The position numbers and the translations under genes are program-made. The notes under the pieces are model-generated. The model was given only the letters and a program-made list of their open reading frames with translations. It did no database searches and was not told the origin of the DNA. Positions 1 through 12,376 of a stretch of 64,000 nt of DNA are shown here, in pieces; within the stretch, counting starts at the first letter, position 1, and every line of letters starts with the position of its first letter. Origin of the DNA: Agelaius tricolor (taxonomy: Eukaryota; Chordata; Aves; Passeriformes; Icteridae); assembly GCA_023055355.1 (NCBI GenBank), contig JALJCS010000001.1, positions 92,489,381 through 92,553,380 on the forward strand, written 5' to 3'.

Positions 1-3000
1 TACTAGGTCAGAATAACATTACTGAATCTATTGTAGAGTAGCAGTAACATCATGTAATTTGCAGCTGCGTGGAGAAAGGTTTGTGAGGCATCTGACATCC
101 TGACCACTGCTCTTTGAGTTAAGTGGTGGCACTGAATGTCAGTTCTGCTTTTTGGCTAATGACTGTTAGGTAATTAAGCCACATGCATGAAATTCACTGT
201 CTTTTAGAAAATGGTGGGTAAGAGCCTGCTGGGAGCATAGATCAAATAGATAAATGTGCATAAATCAAACAAAGCAATTTGTTATTGTAAGAAAAGCAAG
301 GACTTCCAGCTGAAGGCAGACAGTGATATAGAAGGCTTAAATCAACTGGCAGAAATAAGGGAAACATTTACTGAGAAACACAAAAAAAGAAGAACAAGCT
401 TCAGTTTGTACTGAATTAGAACCCATGCCTTTGGCACAAAGATGGTCAAAAGCCAGTTCACGTTTTTGCTTCTTAATTTCCAAAGTGACTACTTTTAACA
501 TGAATTTTTGTTTAGTCTTAAAGAAGAGGGGAGTTTAGGGGCTCTCACATCTTCATTTTAGTACTCTAGTATACTGAAATTAACTATTGTTTTTATCATT
601 CTGGTGGAATTTTCCACCTAAAGGAAGAACTTCCTGTTCCTGTGATGAAGCTGTAATGCAGCTTACCGAGACACAGCAGCACATTTCCATTCCAAAAGTT
701 CACAATATTATGACAACTTTATTGTATCAGAGGGTGTTTTTGGTTGCTTTTAACTTTTCTCTTAGTGTTCTTTAGATTTATTGAAAGCACATATGAATTT
801 ACAGGCTTGCTGCACTGTATGTTAAGGGTCAGGTTATTCATACAGCCTGTGTTAGGCAACAGTATGTCTGAGAGTTTCCCTTGGTCATCCAAAAGAAGCT
901 TCTTAAACATGACTTGTAGATATTTGTCTCTGGCAATGAAAATATGGAACATGGTTTGCTTTCTGTTCAAATATTTTTTTTTCATGAATAACTAGTATAT
1001 GAGTATGGGGAACTTGTCAGTCTCAAGAAAATAGTGTATTGAAAAAGATTTCCATTTTGCCTTACTCTGCAAGAAATGTGCCTATTTCTACTTTTACTTT
1101 GCCTCTTAACATAGAATGTAGCAATGCTCCAGTTGATGCATTGAAATGGGATTCTTCATGAGGGTGGCTGTAATGCCAGTCATTTGGTGAATGGTTTGTT
1201 CATTCAGTCTTAGAGTGAAACAAATGTCATCTTTGAAAGATGACATAAAATATGCCACGTGGGCTTCCAAAGGCAACGTCCTCAGAAAAGCTGGTGTGCT
1301 TTCTGACACTGAACTTGAGGCTTTGATTCCCTTGAAGAGGCTGGAAGCCCCCTAATGACATTTCACAAACACTTCTGTTGTGACTGCTAGATGATGATAT
1401 TTGAATACCCATGGGACTGGCTCTGACTCCTCGCTAGGTCCTTTGTGTCCTGTGCTTTGTTTCCTGTATGTGTAGTGAAGACCAGCAATATTAGGTTGTG
1501 TTAGCTGGGATTGTTGCATGCTGTGTTTTTTCCCAAAATGTTGACCCTGACTTCATGAAATGAGAATCTTTACATGGGGTCATGACTGAATTTTTATAAA
1601 AAGGAGGAAAAGGATGAGGCTATTTGCCTCTGTTGGATGAGGTTAATATATTACAGATTTTTAATGCCCAAAATGTTTCCTTGGGGTTCCATCTATTATA
1701 ATTCTTAAATTTTATGATAAAGGCTTCTAGTAATTTTAATTGAGTCAGAAAACCATTATTTTTTTTCTTAAATATATTTGATTAAAACCACTTTGTATAG
1801 GTACTATATATGTCCTGTGTTTTTCTGGAAAAATATTAATACTTCTTCTGTGAGTGAATTTCAGAAAATAACTGGTGTGTTGGAACTTTGTTAACATCAG
1901 ATTACATAAGTCTTAAGAATAATCATGCTGCTTCTCAGTTTCTCTGACTGAGATAGAGCTGGACCTGCAGCTGTTTTCCCTATGTTAAAAGTTGTTATTG
2001 AACACAATACTAAAAATTCAGTCTGTCTCATACATTCATTCATGCTGTAAATTTAACAGGAAGTAAGTACAGAAATAGGGCTGCTCATCAGCTTGTTTGC
2101 ATTTTTAAAAATGTGCACATGGTAAAGGGAGATTTGTACTTTTTCAGAGTTCGAATTTTCTGCAGTTAGAGTCAGCTCTACTAATGGAAGATGGTGTCTC
2201 ATTTCAGAAGTGACTTTTGCATTGAAGTTGGTAGGATATGCCATAAGAATAAGCATTTTTTAGTAAGTCTTTACTTTTATCCTGGTTAATAGTTACTGAG
2301 AGCAAATTATGGTGATTTAAAGGTCAGTTAAGAGGCCCTAAAGGATGTTATTGTCTAAATACAGGAAATTTTCCATGTTCCAGTGACCCAAGGCAGCACA
2401 AGTTGTTGAAGTAAATAAGGATAGTGATCTCACTTGTTTGAGTATTTCACAGTTTAAGTAGCATTTAAAAGTGTTTTTTTTTTTTTAGAGAAGCATCACC
2501 AGCATTGCAACATGATGTGTTTATGGCTTTCTACGCAGTTAACATTTCCATAAAATAATACAAACGTGATAACTATTGAAACAGAACAGTAGGTTATTTT
2601 TTGTCTTAAAAATGAATGGGTCTGGCTCTGATAAACTGTTCTCTCATTCACAGTCTTCAAATACTTCTATTTGTGCCTATTAGAGTGTAAGTAATTAAGT
2701 TATTTATTGAGCAACTGTCAGAGAAATTTAAGTAACTTCTGGAGCAAAAGAGCTCCAGTGCTTAAACCATAGCATTTTGCAGAGTCCGCCTTTTCCTTTG
2801 CAAACAAACACATCCCATTGAATTGCTGCTGTGTGGTTAAGCTGATTGTTTAGATTAGTGATACTTTAGGAATATAGTAAAATTAATAAATTCATGTTTT
2901 AAGGAGTGACTATAAAAATATTATTTGATTTAGTCTTTCTGTATGAAAAGGATGCATCATTAGTTTGGATATTCAGACCACAAAATGCTGTGCAAGTAGA

Positions 3001-4861
3001 GGAGGTGAGGCACTAAATGAAAAACAGTGTTAGATATCTAGATATACAGTAAAGAGTATTTTATATGAGTAATGCAAAATGTCTGCAATGACTAAGTCCA
3101 TGAAGTTTTTACTATGAAGTATTTTTAGTATAGTTTGAGGTGAACATTAAGGTTTCCAAAATTAACTAGAGATTTTTTGATTATTAGTGAAGTGTCAAGC
3201 TATAATTATTCTTGGTACCATGTAAAATTGGTTTTAAAGTTTTCCAGTGCAAGGCTTGTAATGCTGTTACTCCGATTATTTTTACAATATAATTTTTTTG
3301 GGGTTGAATGAGAGCAGTCGAGGTTGGGTTGCTTCATTGGGTTGCTTTTTATTGCACCAAAGCCTTGACTTCTTTTCCCACTTCTAGAGCCTATCTGGTG
3401 GGCATTTTACAGAGTAAAAGCAAAATGTTTCAAGAAAAAAAGATGTTTTTTGCAAAGATCTGTGTACACTCAAACTCATAATGTAGAGATTACATGCTTT
3501 GGTAGCAAGAATCTCAAGGGGTTGAAAAAGTCCAGACCTTTTGGAGAAAAGTAGTAAGACAGGACTGATGCAGGTTTTGTCTCTGTTCTTTTGTCATTTG
3601 CCTTCAGTCTGTACTGCTATGGGCAGCTTGTAATTTTTTTTTCACTGTCATCCACTCTCTTGTGCTACAATTTAGAAAATGTCTGCTGTATGCAAGCTCT
3701 GGAGCTGGTTTCAGATGCAGAAGGGCAGATGGAGCAATGTCTGTGTGATCTGGCCCTGGCTGCAGGTGTATCAGGACTGTTATAGCAAGTTACATAAATC
3801 ACTATGTTGCAAATTGTGGAATAGCAGCCCCTGGTTCCCTGCTTCCCTAATCCCACGTGAGGTGGAAGAGGGAATGTGTTGAGACCTGAAGTTGGTTTTC
3901 TGAGTAAACCCAAGATGTGGGCAGAAGGAATTTTATGTGGAAGTTCCTGGAACCCATGGGGTTGTTTGAACCAGCTCTTCTGAGTGAGTGCCACCTGGAT
4001 CAGTCTCTTTGAAGCACACAGTGTCCATTGACATTTGTCAAAGAAACAAGGCAGAGCCATGGACTCTAGTTGAAGATCTTGGGCAGGCTTGAGCGTAGTG
4101 TGGATACTGTATTCACTTCTGGCAGCATTGAGAGCACTGCAACTCGCTGGGGCTTGCATCAGGAAAATTATAATCTTAAGTAGCTATCTACCCCAGTTGT
4201 ATTTTTAATTATTTTATCATTATAATTTATTTTAAATAATGTTTTAACATTTGTACTAAAAGATTTTCCCAGCATCTGAATCTTTGAGTCACTAGAGTTA
4301 TGTACCTTCTATTTCTCCTAACCTTATCCTTTCTTTTCTGACACTTAATTCCCCTGAGGTCATATTTTCAAATGCCGGGCTTACAGCTGCTGTCTTTCAG
4401 GTTAACTTTATCACTTGCCAGCTTTAAAGGCTAATTCAAATTGGATACTGTATGGTTCTGTAAGTGGTCCAAAATGTACTTCTCTCTTCTCTGTAGATGT
4501 TATTTTTAACTGTAGTGTCTATTGGAGCATGACACTCACTAATAGGGATTGATGAGCAGCTTTGATGGACTTGGGCATGGGAAAGGAGGCTACAGAGGCT
4601 GCCAACACTGGATAAAGACTGTCACGAAACAGTGTTTTTCAGAAGAGATTCTTAAAATAAAACTAAATGTTGGTTTGCTTGTGTAGCTGAAGATAGACTG
4701 TTCAGAAGCCTTGACATAAGCATTTCCCATTTACAGGGATTATGAAGACTGTGTTTTTCTGTATTTTAATAATTTCCCTACATTCTTATGCCAAATTGGG
4801 CATGTGAGTTGCTATAAAAATATAGGAGACTTTCATTATTCTGTTATGTTTAACAAAGTAG

Positions 4862-4889
4862 AGTTGGCAGATGTTAGCATCTGCCAACT
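4862..4889. repeat. Perfect 12-bp inverted repeat (hairpin)
   Basis: AGTTGGCAGATG and its exact reverse complement CATCTGCCAACT are separated by a 4-base TTAG loop. Pairing stops at the next base on each side. No T-run follows, and no known RNA family is recognised. Confidence 0.8.
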
Positions 4890-5762
4890 GTCTTTTGGAG
4901 TATTTGATGTCCTCTACAAAATAGATTTTGTAATCAGTAGTCATTTACAAAACCAAATGCTAAGCATGAAATAACACATAATATTTATAAACTTTTATGT
5001 CTTTTCAGGATTAGTATCTTACTCTCATTGTCATTCATATGTTGCTTGAATTTACTTTTTTATGAACTACATCTTACTCATGTATAGCTCCACACTTTCA
5101 GAGGTTTTAGCGGTACCTACTGTTTGCTTAATGCTCCTTTCCTATTTGATTTTTGTTTTTGTCTTTGTTTTTCTTATTACAACTTTTTCTGTTTAAATAT
5201 TATTTGAGTATGCCATGTCTAGAATATGTAGAGCCCAGGTTTCTTTAACACAGATGAATTCAGGCTGACAGTCAGTAACAGCTGCTATTTCAGCATCAAC
5301 TATTTTATATATTGAAAAACATACCTGTGTACTGCAAAGTAATGAAATTCATCCCTGTACAAAGGAAAAGGTAAAGAAAATAAAGAAAGCTGTCAACAGC
5401 TGTGTTTCTTAAATCAGCCCTTCTCTTATATTTATTAGGCCTCAGTGGTCTTGCTATGCAAAGGAACCTGCTATGGTAAGGTGTAATGAAAACATTGAGG
5501 ATATTTTATATGAAGAAATGAGACCACATTAAACAGTCACAATTGGAATTGTGGTGAAAAAAGAGCAGAATGTTCTTTGGGGAGGATATAAGTACTCTTA
5601 GTTCCTAGTACAAAGTTTGTATTGTATTGCTTTTTATGATTTTAAAAATACAAGGGAATTTCATTGGGGACAGGGAAGTAGAAGTATTTTACCTATTCCA
5701 TGCCAAGTGCAGAAGCTTGGAAGAGTCTAGGCTGAGAAATAAGCTTTGTCTTGCCCCTGAGA

Positions 5763-5806
5763 TTTTTTTTCTTTTTTTTTCTTTTTTTTTTAATTATTAT
5801 TATTAG
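5763..5806. repeat. Polypyrimidine tract with (ATT)n tail
   Basis: Three runs of T of 8-10 bases separated by single C residues, followed by AATTATTATTATTAGG. This is low-complexity sequence. It could be the reverse complement of an old retrotransposon A-tail, but no body is recognisable beside it. Confidence 0.8.
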
Positions 5807-6498
5807 GCTTGTTGGTTTAGGCTGCCTGGGGAAGTGAAGTCACCTCTACTGTAACTCTATGTACAGTTCATAATTCAAATAACAGTCTTGAATATGTAGG
5901 GTTGTGAGAAAAGTCTGAACTTCTTTTCATTCAACATGTTTGGCATTTTCTGAGACATGTTAAGATTGCCTCCTGTTGTTATAAGAAGAGGAAAGAAAGG
6001 ATTATTCTGTTACAATGACACATTTTCCTAAAATGTTCTTTAATAGAAAATAGACAAATACAGTGCTGGTAGATCATTGCTTCCTCGAAACATAATAAAC
6101 AAATACTCCATTTAATTCTGTTGACTTTGTTCTCATAGATGAGAATTTTAATAAAACAGACCCAAATCATGTGCTGTAGAATGACCTCCACATAACTGGT
6201 AAAATTTGCTACAGTGGAGTGAGCTCAGTGACCCAAGATAGATCCACCCTTTGTTGAGTGGATCTTGATGTCCTCATGTGGGCTTCCCCCCCTTACTCTT
6301 CAGTCTTACTGCTGGTGTGATGAGAAGAAAGGAGGCATAGTTACTTCTTTGTCTAATTATTCCTCTGCTGTAGTTTCATACATTTTCTGGCGAGCTGCAG
6401 TGGGTGTCACTAGCAGTGCTTGCTTTGGCTGGGCTGGTATAAGCCAGTGCTGAGCTGGGGGCTCACTGGAGCAAACTGGTTCCAGATGAGCACTTCTG

Positions 6499-6562
6499 CA
6501 TATGTGCTTGGCAAGTTCTATCATATGTGCTTGGCAAGTTCTATCATATGTGCTTAGGCAAG
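6499..6562. repeat. 23-bp tandem repeat, 2.7 copies
   Basis: The unit CATATGTGCTTGGCAAGTTC plus TAT begins at 6499, 6522 and 6545. The first two copies are identical and the third gains an A (GCTTAGGCAAG) and is partial. The near identity points to a recent local duplication. Confidence 0.93.
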
Positions 6563-6927
6563 AGAATCTGCACTGCACCATATTCAAAATGAGCTCATTA
6601 ATTAGAACACTGGTCTGAGGCTGTAAGCTTCAGAACAGTTTTAACTTGCAGTTTTGGTGATTGGCCTTCTTGCCTTGCAAGAAAAGATAGTATGTATAAC
6701 TGAGATACCAATTAAAATAGAAAGGACCACACTGTGTTGTAAAACCTACATACAGTTGCTTTTCCAGTGAGCTTGCCAACCTGGACTGCTCTGAAAATGT
6801 GTGCCAGAGAACTTAATCCTGCTTCCCCATAGTTGCTTTTCTTCTTAGAAATGTGAATATGTGTACACTGAAAAACAAGCAGCATATTCTTTCCCATATT
6901 TTTTTCTGCTGTGTCTTGCTTCTTTCT

Positions 6928-6982
6928 CCATGTGATTGTATGTATTACCTGTCCATGTGATTATATGTGTTACTTGTCCATC
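6928..6982. repeat. 25-bp imperfect tandem repeat
   Basis: CCATGTGATTGTATGTATTA.. at 6928 is repeated as CCATGTGATTATATGTGTTA.. at 6953, and a further CCAT starts at 6978. The copies differ at a few transitions. It lies 366 bases after the 23-bp array. Confidence 0.85.
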
Positions 6983-9659
6983 TGCTTTAGCAGCCCCATC
7001 CTGAAGTGCTTTGTCAGACAAGTGCAAGTGCACATCCTGCAGGCCATCTCTTTCTCATCCAGTAGAGCAGGGTGTGCATCACTGGCATGACAGTGCTTAT
7101 TTTTATCGTTAACATGATGCTGAAATGGATAATTCAGTCATATTTCCAGACTGAAATACATGTAGATCTGAATCCTGTTTAAATCATCTAGCTTGCCCCA
7201 TTGCTTTATTCTTCTTGTAACTGTGCTGTGACAACCCCAAAATAACTATAATGTCTGCTAGGTAGCCAAATTGCTGGCTACCTTTTCAGCTTTTCAGCCC
7301 TATCCCACTTAAAATAAACGTATGCAGTTGGTAATTTCCATAACTATAGCACAACCTCATGGAACAGAAAAAAACCACATGTAATGCTACCTTTTGGTGG
7401 CTGTCTGCAGGTAGAATTGCCAGTGAATTCAGTCCCAGTAATACCAGCTGAGTGTTCTTGTGGCTGACACCTGTGAGTCAGGGTTCCTCTTACCAACCTC
7501 GTGTATCAACCTGCAGACAGTACTTTACAGAAGAAAAGTGTTTCAGTTAAAGAAATGAAGGATAACTAAAGAGATCCAGATAAAAGAAGAAAAAAAATCA
7601 TCTCTCCTATTCTGTTCCCTTAAATTTAAGAGCATCTTCTTGGTCAGGCCAGTGTATCCAGAAATGTCTTACACTAAACTACAGAAAAAATGGAGGGAAA
7701 GGGAGAAAGAGGAGAGTGGAATGCTTTTGACATCGCTCTTCACACTTCAGCTTCTATTTTCCTTTGTGGCTTGAATCTGATCCTGCTTGAACAGATTTTT
7801 GAAATAGGCTCTCAATACTTATTCAAAGGTCCTTACAAATGTTCTAACAAAATTCCTTCTGGAGCAGCCACCCTGCCTTTATTTTCCTCTGCTGGGGAAT
7901 TTATTCCAGGGTGACCTCTCTCCCTAGCTTGCAAGGAAGAGGGCATTTAGGCACACTGGGCTGGGCCCTGACTCTTTACAAAATCAATACAAAATCTTGC
8001 TTCATTTAACACAAATCTATTGGGTTGGTGTAAATTGGAGAATGGAGACAAGGAGAGGCGTGATCCCACAAGATTGCTTTCTTCCAGCACTCTGTGCTTG
8101 CTTTCACACACTGTCACAGCTGTCTCTTGAGGCTAGCAATTTTGATAAGATGCACTTTATGATTTAACAGTTCACAGGCTGTTTTATAAAATGATGCATG
8201 GTACAATACATCAGAAAGGAAGCATCGTGTATTTTTCTTTGCTGTTTTGTGGATTTCATTGTTAAGGGACATCTTTTTTCAGGTAGATGGCTCACAAATA
8301 GATATGCTTGTGTGCAGTAAATACCAGAACTTCTCAAAAGTGTGATAAAATTAACCCTCCTGTCCCTGAAGACCTGTTGCCTCCACTAGGATGGAGAAAT
8401 TAATTTGCTGACAGATGCAACAATTTAGAATAAGAAACATTATTAAGAAACAACCGAGATACTTTAATATCCAGCCTGTGTGTGTTAGTTCTGAGCATGG
8501 GAAATGGACAAAGAGGGAGAATGAATTAGAAATGCCAAGATGAGAGAATTTCTTCTTCTAGGGAAAAATGCGTAAAATGAAATACTTTGGTTAATCACAA
8601 CATAGCTCACATTGCTTTTTGTCCCAAATAATAAAGAATTTCAGTTGCATATTTTTGACAAAGAAGGAATAAAGACCCTTAAATATGAAATGCAAAATTC
8701 AATATAAAAATACAAATTGCATGATAATTTATATACAAACGTATAATGTAATATGTTTGAAATTTTTAAACATATGAGATTAAATATAATGTTTGGACTA
8801 ATTTTTCTGTCTTGGTTAGTATGCATTTTACACTGCAGGAGATTTTTTGCTTGACTTGGTATATGTGCAGTCCTAGCTGATGAGCATTTTCTTGATTTAT
8901 TAGTTTATTTAGACCTATAGGACCCACTTGTATGAATATGAGGTCATATTCTGGTAGACTTAGATTTCAATTATTTTTTCAATAATTTTCTCTAAGTTTA
9001 GCTTTAAAATTTTTTAAATGGGCAACAGGACATTCTTTAGAATAATTCTAGAAGATGATGCCTTATACTTAGTAATGCAAAGTGTAATTACAAAAATGCA
9101 TCTTTGGCATGGGCTTCTTCATTGACGTTTCCTTTGTAGATTTTGAGATATTGCATTTAAGTGCATTCATGGTTTTTGAGAGATGATATTTTTCTACCAT
9201 CTCACATGAAAAAAGTAGATAAGAAATTGAATTAAATGAACTCTGAGTGGACTCAAAATGGCAATCTAAAGAAATAGGGAGGCTGTTTTTCAAACACATA
9301 ACTGAATGCTCATGATTTATTTTATGTAATGATAATATCTAGCTTATTTCAGGTTTTGTTTGCAGCTTAAAGCTTTGGCCTATTCTTGTTTGTGAATATT
9401 AGGACTTCTGGGGCAGTACTCATCACTGTCATAGGAGGAACTCATTTTGTGATCAGGGACAACAAAAACGCAGATGATTAGTTTACTTATTCATACAAAA
9501 TTAAGCTCTACTATTGAACTGAATTTATGTATCTTAGAAACACATTTGCATTAGTTTAATGTATTATTTTATTCAGTTATACTTAATTTATTTCTATTAT
9601 ATTGATTTATAATTATTTAGTTACCTGTTTATATGAAAAGTATTTTTTTTTATTTGCAG

Positions 9660-9735
9660 AGGTCTTTTTATTTCTATCCATGACCGGGGTCACATTGCTA
9701 CAATGCTTAAATCCTGGCCAGAAAGTGTCATCAAG
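9660..9735 (+). CDS. ME1: Malic enzyme, internal exon (ME1)
   Basis: This is a 76-nt internal exon of NADP-dependent malic enzyme, which oxidatively decarboxylates L-malate to pyruvate and CO2 and makes NADPH in the cytosol. The acceptor is a T-rich tract ending in TTTGCAG and the donor is AAG|GTAAGT. The first base completes an Arg codon begun in an upstream exon that is not in the window. The next 25 codons run from GLFISIHDRG to SWPESVIK and end in phase 0. They match the segment before the nucleotide-binding loop in animal malic enzymes (about residues 111-135 in pigeon numbering). The form SWPESVIK is, from memory, what bird cytosolic malic enzyme has, and it differs from the mammalian ME1 and ME3 forms. 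ME3 is the main alternative. Confidence 0.93.
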
Positions 9736-11089
<1,354 letters not shown>

Positions 11090-11137
11090 TAATACTGGCT
11101 TGATTCTGTGCAAACTAAAAAGTTGTAAGAAAAATGT

Positions 11138-11188
11138 CTCATCCTAATATACAGTGTAGATATACTCATCCTAATGTGCAGTGTGGAC
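11138..11188. repeat. 27-bp imperfect tandem duplication
   Basis: CTCATCCTAATATACAGTGT at 11138 recurs as CTCATCCTAATGTGCAGTGT at 11165. It lies about 90 bases inside the intron after the active-site exon. Confidence 0.85.
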
Positions 11189-12340
11189 TGTTCTGTAATG
11201 TTTAAGTAATTAAGGACACTGTTGTCTCTAAAAATGTGCTTCATTCACTGTACATGTTAAAATAGGGTGTAGGAAATTTGGTCTCAAGAAGAGGAGGATG
11301 ATAGAGTTAAAAATATAATTCAAAGCAGCATTCTTTCTCCACTTCTGTCACAGAATTTCTCTACAGTGATTTTCGATGTGAACTTTGAATTCAGATTCAG
11401 AATAACTATTTCATTTTGGTGAAATGCTTGAGGCTGTAGTCTGATCTGTGCTGGCAAGGGGTGTCTATGTAATTCAGTTGTATGTTCCCTTTAGTTATAA
11501 AAAGCACTGTAAATTTTCCCCAAGTGAGGTTCTAGTGCTTCAGGTAGGTGGACCTTACCCTCTTTAACTTAGCTTCCCATTTGTGTGAAATTCAGCGGTT
11601 TAAACTTGTTGAGAATTGACTCTCTTCTTTACAGTACTCTTGGGATTACTGGTTAATTACTTGGCCTTGATCTTCCCCTTTTTTTTTTGTCTGAAAGAAT
11701 ATTGCAATACTTGAAGACTCTGAATGATGTCAAACTAAAAAGAAAACCACCTGCAATGTATTTACACTTTTGTAGACATAAAGATATTGTGTTATAAGTG
11801 ATACATGTGTTAAACTTCATGCATGATAAATGTATCAGAGATTTATGTGTATTATAGCTAAACAAAGCATTCCTGCACCAGTAAATTTAGCTGGGGCTTT
11901 GGGATTGTTGGGTTGGGTGTGTGCATCTTCAGCTTTATACACACGCCCTCAGCCCTGCCCCAGTGGGGTCATTTAGACACTGCATGATGAAAGCATTACT
12001 GAACAAGAAATGTCTGCTCCCCTCTCTCTCTGTCCCACCAGAGCCCCCTTCTAAAAGCTGACAGGCTTTCTTGTGAGATGTATCTGAGCACTGTAGCAAG
12101 TAGCCATATCAATTCGCATATAAGTCTCATTAGCTATAAAACATTTTTATTTTTGGTTTGAGCAGTTATTTTGGTTTTGAGCAGTTGGGCCAGTTTTGTA
12201 ATCCATTAATTAATGTTTCTTGGCAGTTAATTGCATCAGCTACTTCTGTTACTTCAGTAGGTTTTTCATTTTGCTTTTATGCTGGTGTTTCATTGCAATT
12301 TTAAATTTTTTGTAGCATATTATTTGCTTGAAAGATATCA

Positions 12341-12376
12341 AACATCTATATATACAAACATCTATATATACACACA
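12341..12376. repeat. Short TA-rich tandem repeat
   Basis: Two copies of about 17 bases, AACATCTATATATACA followed by AACATCTATATATACA, ending in a short CACACA run. Confidence 0.8.

Larger units (their letters stand above)
1..9659 (+). other. ME1 intron, 3' part
   Basis: This is AT-rich intron sequence upstream of the first visible ME1 exon. I looked for the preceding coding exon (the region ending FRRPR in bird enzyme) and did not find it, so the intron begins outside the window. It contains two short tandem duplications (6499-6562 and 6928-6982), a T/C-rich tract near 5763 and a perfect short hairpin at 4862-4889. No clear CR1 copy was recognised here. The longest open frame is antisense (3665-4159) and is treated as chance. 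Confidence 0.85.

Noticed and set aside
2146..2165. GTTCGAATT, resembling a tRNA T-loop
   Set aside because: No acceptor stem, anticodon arm or A box at the right distance.
1..9659. Preceding ME1 coding exon (region ending FRRPR)
   Set aside because: Scanned for the VYTPTVG-type segment and found none. The exon must lie upstream of the window.
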